Positions 25,101 through 34,100 of a DNA stretch of 64,000 bases are shown here, piece by piece. Origin of the DNA: Henricia sp. BOLD:AAB3569 (lineage: Eukaryota > Echinodermata > Asteroidea > Spinulosida > Echinasteridae); the NCBI GenBank assembly GCA_037783545.1, contig JBBELK010000015.1, positions 930,001 to 994,000 of the forward strand, written 5' to 3'. Numbering within the stretch: position 1 is the first letter of the stretch; each line of letters begins with the position of its first letter. The notes under the pieces were generated by a model that worked only from the letters and a program-made list of their open reading frames with translations, was not told the origin of the DNA and did not search any database. The translations under genes were made by a program, and so were the position numbers.

Positions 25101-28100
25101 TTTTAAGGGGTGGGTGGTGTGTAACAAAAGGGAAGAGTGTGTCAAGGTATAGGGGCAGTAGAGGTAGTCCCTTTGTCACACATCGTGCTGGGTATATACA
25201 CCATTTTTTTTCTCTTTTTGTTAAAATAGGATTTTTATAACTAATACCTTACACCACCATCCCCAGGTCAGGGCGGACTCTTCGGAGCTAAAGCCTTTAA
25301 ATGTTGTATGATGTCATTTTCTCTATATGACTCACACAACAGGATGTGCACACATTGTGTATTCTCACAAGCAAATGGGATTTGAAATATTTGTACACTG
25401 TAGACAAATGTACCTTGGGCTTTGACATTATGGAAATAAGTGCAGGTCACTCCGGATTTTAAAGGGCACCAAGGCCAACTTTGCTTGTACCGGTACATTG
25501 TATACAAGCCTTATGAAATTTAAAGCCGTGTCTGCATTGGACTTGTTTTTCGGGAGGTTTTTCTGAGACGGAGGTAAAATGAAAAATGGCAAAATTTTGT
25601 TTTTCTCCTCGCGAAACAAAAACCTCACTATGTGCAGCAAACCTGAGTTACATGCTGAGCCAAAATGAATGTAACTACATGTAGCCAATGACAAACCATA
25701 ACCTGTTCACCTGATTTCAAAGCGGTCAAACTGAAAGTGACGGTGACTTTGGCAGGAGCTGCAGTTTAATGTCAATGTGTTTTCATTGGCTATTTACATT
25801 CATTTTGGATCTTTTTTGTTTCCGAAGTGCAGTGAGCCCAATTTGGACTTACTAATTGACCATGAGCAGCAGTGACAATAGGAAGTAGCCAGCCGTTGTC
25901 AACAAGTAGGCAACTGGTATGATATAGACACTTTGCAGAAACGTGTTGCTGTCGGAACTGTTGACGCTGTTGAATGTCGGTGGGTAAAAGCCGTAAAATA
26001 ATTCTGTCTGTTCCATCCAACCCTATTATTGAAGGGAAAAGGAATAGATATATATGGGTGTGACATTTTGATGCATCTGTGCAATACACTACTCACAATA
26101 AGTTAGGGATATTGCGGGGGCTGTACATGTATGCAGATATTTTATTGAGGGTATGTATTCCACTTACCGTAAATGACTTTGTATATGATTAGACAAATGT
26201 ATAGATGACAGACACACCTTGTCACAGGAATAGGTGAAAACGGTCATTTGAAGAAAAACTAAATCCAAAAATTGAACCACACCAATATCCCCAACATATT
26301 GTGAGTAGTGTATTTAAAGTAATTTTTAAAACAGTTAGACATGTCTTGATATACAAGTTTTGATAATATTCAAGTAAACTGTTTAACAACACAAGGGGTA
26401 CACCAAGGCATTTTGTCAACTGTGACTATATTTCAAGTCTTTTGGACCAATTTTTTTTTTCGAGAAAAGGTAGCTGCTAGTTTTACCCACCCTATAGAAC
26501 CTGGGGCTAATTTCAGCTGTTTATCAAAATAAATTGCTTAATCCAAAATTTGTTTGCTTTATAAAAGCAAACTCGATCAACTGAGAACGAATATTTGAAA
26601 CACCCCGCCAAGACCAAGAAAACGCAAATGGATTTTCATGGTTTTTTAAACGTGGTACATTTGACAAAGCTGAAATTTCTTTGGATGAGTTTGTTTATGT
26701 CTTTCTTTTGATTTATAATGTTTTATTCACAGAATCGCTCAAAAACAGATCATCTACAGGCCTTTAATGTAGATATTTTGGCCGAGTTCGGGCGGTCTGT
26801 TCTCGCTCCCGAACGACGGGAACACAACCTGAGAACACTGCACTCAATACAGGATCACCTATACATCAAGAACAAGTTACCCGCGTCAAGAACAGATCTC
26901 CCGAACTCTACCTTACATTACTTACTGTGCCACTGATAAAATCGACAATACACTGTGAAGTTAATCCGCCAGCACACTGCTTGTCAACAGCTTCATTGTA
27001 CTGTACTTCACATGTTGATGCTGCGGATATTAAACAAATATATGAACACGTGTATTAGCATGCACTCAGTCATTACCGGTAAATATATGTATTTTGTAAA
27101 AGTGCTAAGCATTTTATCTTGTCTATGAAGAGAAAAAAAATACATGTAATTAAGAGCAAGTTTAAGGGGGAACTATACATGTAGTTGACTAGACTTAACA
27201 TAGTCAATCTTGATGGCACCCAAATGGTTCACTAGCTAGGAGGAACTGACTGGAGGAACCAAGCGCCGAAGGCTGGTTGGTCTAGTTTGTTGTGTGAGAG
27301 GGAAGGGATTACCCAGTGTCTCTGGCTGTTGGCTGCCAATGGCGCCACCCATCTATGAATCTCAACGTTTAGGTGTCGACACTAAGCTTCAGGAGATTCA
27401 GCCCAGGAGCTGCGAATAGAGCCTTTGGACGGCGGCCATGACAGGGGGCAGTCACATTGTCACAGTACGTCATGCACGAGTAGGTACTTTGTAGATCTAT
27501 TGTCACATCATTTAAATATGAAAACCTGCCCCCTGTCATGGCCGCCGGTGTAAAAGCTTTATTGAAGTTCCATAAATCCATTAAAAGCAATACAAAAGGG
27601 AATACTTACTCGCATTATAGCCGCCACCGAGGACAAACTGAGGGATGAGTATGAAACCAAACATGAGCACAAAGATGTAAATATTGAGGAACAGCATCCA
27701 TTTCAGGAAGACAAAGTAGGAGACTACTGCTGTACCAAACTTTCCTGAAAAACCACATGACAAAATAAGCCATGTTCAGATTTGAGTTATTAGAGAGGTT
27801 TTGTAAGAATGCTGAAATGGACAGTGCGACAGATGCGTCACGAGTTTTGACAGATGCGTCACGAGTTTCGACAGATGCGTCACGAGTTTCGACAGATGCA
27901 TCACGAGTTTCGACAGATACGTCACGAGTTTCGACAGATACGTCTTAAGTTTTGACAGATACGTCATGAGTTTCGTTCAAAATTCAAACAAAATCAAGGG
28001 CAGAGTAGCCTGCCACTAAATTTTCATAACGTTGATTAACACTGGTCTGTTTATGTTTAGACCATCTTGAACCACACATTGTATAATACATAATATGTCC

Positions 28101-31100
28101 AAAAGAATGTTGTGGGGTTGTAACAAAAATTCACCCGTGCCATTGCTATGTTTATCGAGCGCTAAATCAGGCATTAAAGGAAGGGACAACACTTCCAAAG
28201 GGTTGCCTAACTCTGTACACTTCATGTAGTTCGGTGCTTGGACATGAGAGGGCGTGAGTCAGGACACAGCAGATTTTTACATACTTCTTGGCGTATGGAA
28301 GTCGGGAAACAAGGCATCAATCTTGACGTCATCCATGCAATCATTGCATGATTAACGTCATCATAGTTAATATAGTTGCAGAGTTTATCATCAAAATTAC
28401 CGTTAATTGGGTTGCCGAAGTTGAAAACAAGATTCTCCGATTCTCATGAAGGTTTATGCACCGGGCAATACATCGGTAATATTTTTGATTAAATTTGTCA
28501 TTAACTTCAAACTTGTGTTGTCCCTTCCTTTAAAGGCACAGGCTCGTCAGCAATGCGCGCCCGCCAAATTCGTGCTCGAAACACGCAGCTTCATGCCTTT
28601 GCTATGGAGCTGCGTATTGCGTGGCACACATTTGGCGGGCGCGCATTGCTGACGAGCCTGTGCCTTTAAGTAAAAAGAGGAAAATGAAAACAAGCTGTAT
28701 CATCTCATCACGTACAGTATGACCCCTACAAGCCTTTGTGATTAAGAATTTAAACTGAAACCAACTTGACCAAACAATAACATGATAGATTGTGAAACTG
28801 CAACTGGCCCTTTATGAAAACCACTGAAGCAATGAAATTCATTCATTGTGATTAAACCATTAAAGGCACAGGCTCGACAGCAATGCGCGCGCGTCAACTT
28901 CGTGCTACGAAATACACAGCTCCGGCCATAGCAAAGGCATGGAGCTGCGTATTTCGTAGCACGAATTTGGCGCGCGCGCATTGCTGACGAGCCTGTGCCT
29001 TTAAGTCATCCATCTCTAATGGATGAATACACTACTCTCATGCAGATACAACTGTATAATATACAAAATCATTCAAGTGGAATGCATACCCTCAATACAA
29101 TATCCGCGTACACCCCACAACTAGGCTTGGGCGATTCCACGCCGGAATTGAGTAGAATCGATTCCACTTTAGGAATCGGAATTCCATATTTTTGGGGAAT
29201 CGATTCCCAGTAGAAATCGATTCCCTTTCATTTAGATTATTTTTGTCCTGGCGGTCGAGTTTTTGTCCGGACGGCAAATTTTTGTCCGGGCGCTAATGGT
29301 ACATTCTTTGATTTTGTCCGGGCGGTGCGCACAGACAAAACAGGTAGTGGAGAACACTGGGGGGACCCTCTGCCACAAAGGGTATGGCTACACAAGACAG
29401 TTGAAATGACAAGGCACACATTATTAGCCGTTTCTACTACCAACTACAATTGTGCAAACAACTTCTCCAAACATGTTTTATGGCGTACATTAGCAATTTT
29501 TGAGCAATTAAGGCACTTTTTTATGGATGTACCGGCATAACGGTACTGAAGCCTTACTAAAAAGGTAATTGTGTTCATTATAAACACAGCCTGCGTGATT
29601 CATGTGGACAACGTATTGTTTTGACGTACATCGTACCACCTTTGATAAATGGAATGCTTGTTTGTTCACTTTATTCCTTTGTTGTGGGCGTTTTCTAATG
29701 ACCGTCCCTGAAAACACCAAATGGTTCAACCCTTTATGCACAGAGCAAATGTCCATATGCTCTGCAGTACTGTACACAGTACATGCACTTTAACAATCAC
29801 CTTGAGTGATTATTCTATTGCGTTTGAGCCGTCAGTTGAAAAGATCTACCCACCAAAATGATGGGGCAAAAAGGGGGAGATTTTGAAACTTTGACATATT
29901 GTTCAGTAATTTCCATTGGTGGATTTTCTAACTTTGGCAAGCCAGAGAATTTGCCATGTTTTATTCATATTTATCGATATTTGCCTAGGTTGATTTTATT
30001 TACCTTCAACTTCCTTCAGTGATGACCGCCAGACTTCAAATGTCAGGACGATGTCGTACAGCTTCTCCTTGAAACGTTTCCATCTCTGTGGGGAGCAACA
30101 TGCGCAAAATAATTATTTTTTTGGTGGTCCCTTTTTTTGCAATATGGTTTTTTAACCATATTTTAACCATATTTTTTTCCCAAAGTGTGACATTTGTCTT
30201 TTTCCCGTTACACCTGATAAGTGCTATTTGCCATACAAGTATCATTAAAAATACCTTCAAAACACATTTTTGTGAATTGTACTTTATGTAATCACTCTTT
30301 GAGATAGAAGGCATTTGAAGAACGTGTCCTGAATTTACGTGTCCTGAATTTACAAGCCACAACATTTTACAAGATGTCAGATGTAAGGGGGGAGGGGACA
30401 GAAAAATTGGACCACAAATTTATAGAATGACCCTTATGTTTGATGTATAATTCTAGTTTATTCTACTGCACAACCATAGCAAAAAAAAGTTCAATAGAAA
30501 TAAGGCATTAGGATAAAAATTCAAGAATCCCTCATTTATAGCAGTTGATCAAATTTACATCACCAAATAAAATTAAAATGACTGCTTACCAATGAAGTGT
30601 TGTATCTGAAAGATTTCCAGCCCGATAGTGACCTGACCCTTTCATTGCCGTACTTGTTTCTGAAATTGAAACAAATGAGAGATTTTATTATACAAAGCCA
30701 TGAATGTGATTGTGTACATTTAGATAATTTTACATTCTGCAAATCTTTTCATCTCAAGAGAAATAAAAAAAATTGACTCAAACAAAAAATGGTATTACAT
30801 TCCACTTGTTATTTCGTTTGATATGTTCAATTTTAATCTGTTGAAATGCTGAAATACTATGAAAAATTAGGGACACTCCCTTCTCTTTCCCCTAGTCCTA
30901 TTGAATTTTGGTTTTCAATGAACCCGAAACCACCCCAAGCAAGGATTATTATGGATGAAAATTATCACAAAAGGGTAGTTGTGGCATGTGCGTCAACCTT
31001 TTCATCAGCGACATACATACGTGTAAAACCCATTTTTGCATGCAGAGCCAGTAAACAAAAAAATTGCATTTTTTAGTCCGGTTTCAATAAAGTAAATAAG

Positions 31101-34100
31101 ATAAAATGTCGGAGAAATTCCATTGGCTCTTGTCATGTATAGTATTGGGGCATTCCAAGCCCCCGGCTTCTGGAAAATGTCTTTATGTCTTCACAATTCT
31201 CTTTCTTCTATTCATTCCTCATTCTGTACGGATTACTTATTACTTTATCTTATACATTAACTTTGTATGTACGTGACCTTCTATTTGATTTGAAGCACGG
31301 AAATAAATGGAATAATAAAAAAATTATGTCAAAATTATGAAATCAAATAATAAATGCTCCGATCTTTCAAATCTTAACCCGTGCCAAATCATCAAATAAA
31401 TTAAATTATGTGCATTACCCTCTGCACCGATACAAAACTACCATCCCCCCTAGAAATTTAGAAGCAATGTACCATTCGGTTTTTGTCCCATTCAGTTCCA
31501 CATGTTATTCAGTTTCCAAATGCAAAACCGATAGTAAAATCCAAAACTATTTGAATAAGTCCTAACCCTCGTCAGGTCTCCAAACAAGATTGGCAATGTC
31601 GAGTGTTATAACACAGTGTAGTCGAGTACTTCTCTACCTGAATAGGTAAAAGAACGTACTATCAAGTACTACTAAAGTAGTCAGCTGAAGAACCTCTCAA
31701 GACCTTATCAAAGCTCACAAGAATAAGCTAACAATTAAGTTTAGCAGACTAGCACACCTTTTTATAGTGACCATTTTTTTTCTGGTACAAAGGGTAGCAA
31801 CTGATTCTTTGAGTTAGTGCATTTTTGAGTTGGCTAAGCTTGATTTATCCAGATTTCGCTGTATTTAAATCCCACAGGATTTGCAAGGTCCCAACATATT
31901 ATTCAACCAAATTCACTGGAAAAACCTTACTCAAACTAAAGTGGTTCCAACTGTACAGTGTAATAATTCTGCCTCAGGTGATGTTTTTGATGAAATAACA
32001 ATTGTAGATGAATTTTATATGTACGGTATATAATTTTGTGAGCACATAGTAAAACTACAATCATGGACAAAATAGCTTCCAGGAACACTCAGGCAATGCC
32101 CCGTGCAACCCCTACGCCCCAGCACAATGTTGGGTCGCTGGGGTGTGCGCCACCGAAATCTGCAGCAGTCGCCGTCACCATTGAACGGATGAATGGGGGT
32201 ACACACTTCAACTGTCCCAACTATTTTGTCCAGGATTGTAGGCCCTTGAATACTATGGTATTATGGCTGTTTTTCATGCACTTATAACCATGGAAACAGA
32301 GTGGCTTTGCACAATTTCTTGAAAGCATGGAAAGAGCTGTGCCAATTATTTGAGTACTCAAATATTTGATAGCTCATGAAATATGTCAATTAAGGATAAA
32401 CATATTTGTAAATTGCATCTTTTATTTTTGTGGGTGGTTATATATTTCTCTTTTTTTTCTTTTTCTTATTGCATGTTTTTTGTGTATTGTGATATGAATT
32501 TGTGCGAATAAAGATAATAGACAAAATAGGTATTCTCTGCAACAAATAAAGAAAGAAATTCTGCAAAACAAATGCACGAAAAAGAATTAGTTCCTTTCTA
32601 GTAAGCAGTTTTACTGATTTGCTGTGTGTAGTACAAGTGTACCATAAATGCACCCGTTTGATTTTATAAATAAATAGTACAATTTTGGACCAATCATCAG
32701 CCTAAGTAAACAACTGACATTTGATTGGAATATTCAAATATGTTGCAAATTACTTGAATTTTCACAGAGTTAATTACACAACTTTTCTTTGCAAAAGCCA
32801 TCATTGTACAGGAGTTATATCCTAGGCACGATCGGGTGAACTTTTTCGATCAAGTCATATGAGCCCGAGGCAAAATGGACGTGTACATAACCTACAAAAA
32901 GGAAGTACATGTATGTGTGTTCAACTGTTGTCCATGAAAACACAGGTACACCTCTCCATATTGGTTAAATAATACATTTAATTCAGATCTGTGTATAGAA
33001 TAATAAGTTGATCCCCACCTGCCAGGTTTTTACACAGACAGTGGTGAAAATATACAAAGGTGTTGGCATAGCAACACACAATGGTAGACCAAACAGTGTT
33101 ACTCTAGCACTACATCACACTAGTAATTTGATTCTATCTATGTGTTTCCATTGCAAGCTGTTGGACTTTACACTGTCAATAGCAACCAAAGCTGCTTACG
33201 TGTGCTATATATTATTGCTGGAGACATACTCTGTGATGTCATGATGATATTAACTATTATTGCAAATTTTAAAAGGCCCTTTAAATCAGGCTTTGACGAT
33301 TCCATAATTTATTAACTTTGATTTTACCAAGAAATTGCGATTTCATCCTGATTATAGGGGGAATCAGAGTTTGTACTGTACGAAGACTGGGCCTCGCCAA
33401 AAGTCACGATTTATTTGAACCAGTCGATAGTCTATATGAAAAGAAAAAAATCCTGCTACCTTTTTCGATCCATCCACTTTATGATTTTGGAGTATTTTCC
33501 CAATGAAAAGTAACGGGTCGTCGGGCAATTTATATGCAAATAGCAGTAACTAGGGCGTAGCTATGCACGTGATACGTCTGGACGTGTGGATACATGCGCA
33601 AAAATGCTCGGTGTTTTACGGTCAGGCTCGTATTTTGAATTCGATGTCTTCCTTTGTGTGTAGTTTACCTTCGTGGATTCTCTTGGTGTTAATAAATATG
33701 CTCAAGAGGGGTGAACGTTCAAATTAGCATTGGCCCAAGAAGTTTCCTAATTCATTAATATTGCTGGGATACACCAGGCCGGAGCCACAGACAAAAGCGG
33801 TGGTTTTGAAAACAGCCAATATGCTGAACTACAGAGGGAGCTGTTCACCGCGCAACGATTCACATTCAGTTGTTCGCATAAAATATGAGGTAAACTTACA
33901 ATGAAAAATTGTCCTTAATTTTCAACAGTGGTGGAATTTTCCTATTTTTTATTCTGAATTTGTCTCTCTAGTAACCGAGGATCAATACAATACCTTTTTA
34001 TTCTTGTGAAAAACGGAGAAATAAACTCTGATTCCACCTTTAAGGATGAGAATTTACAGTTAATTCGGAAACCAGTTTGCAATTCTTTCAATTGTCGGTT

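Noticed and set aside
26718..26936. Plus-strand 72-codon frame with coding-like composition
   Set aside because: It overlaps an inverted repeat and ends inside a TMC7-like exon on the other strand; no known domain.
27828..27974. Regular repeats as a CRISPR array
   Set aside because: The 21-bp units are contiguous with no spacers, and the host is eukaryotic.
28742..29004. Minus-strand open frame with Cys/Arg-rich end
   Set aside because: It runs through the TTAA MITE 28864-29000; similar frames occur in other copies.
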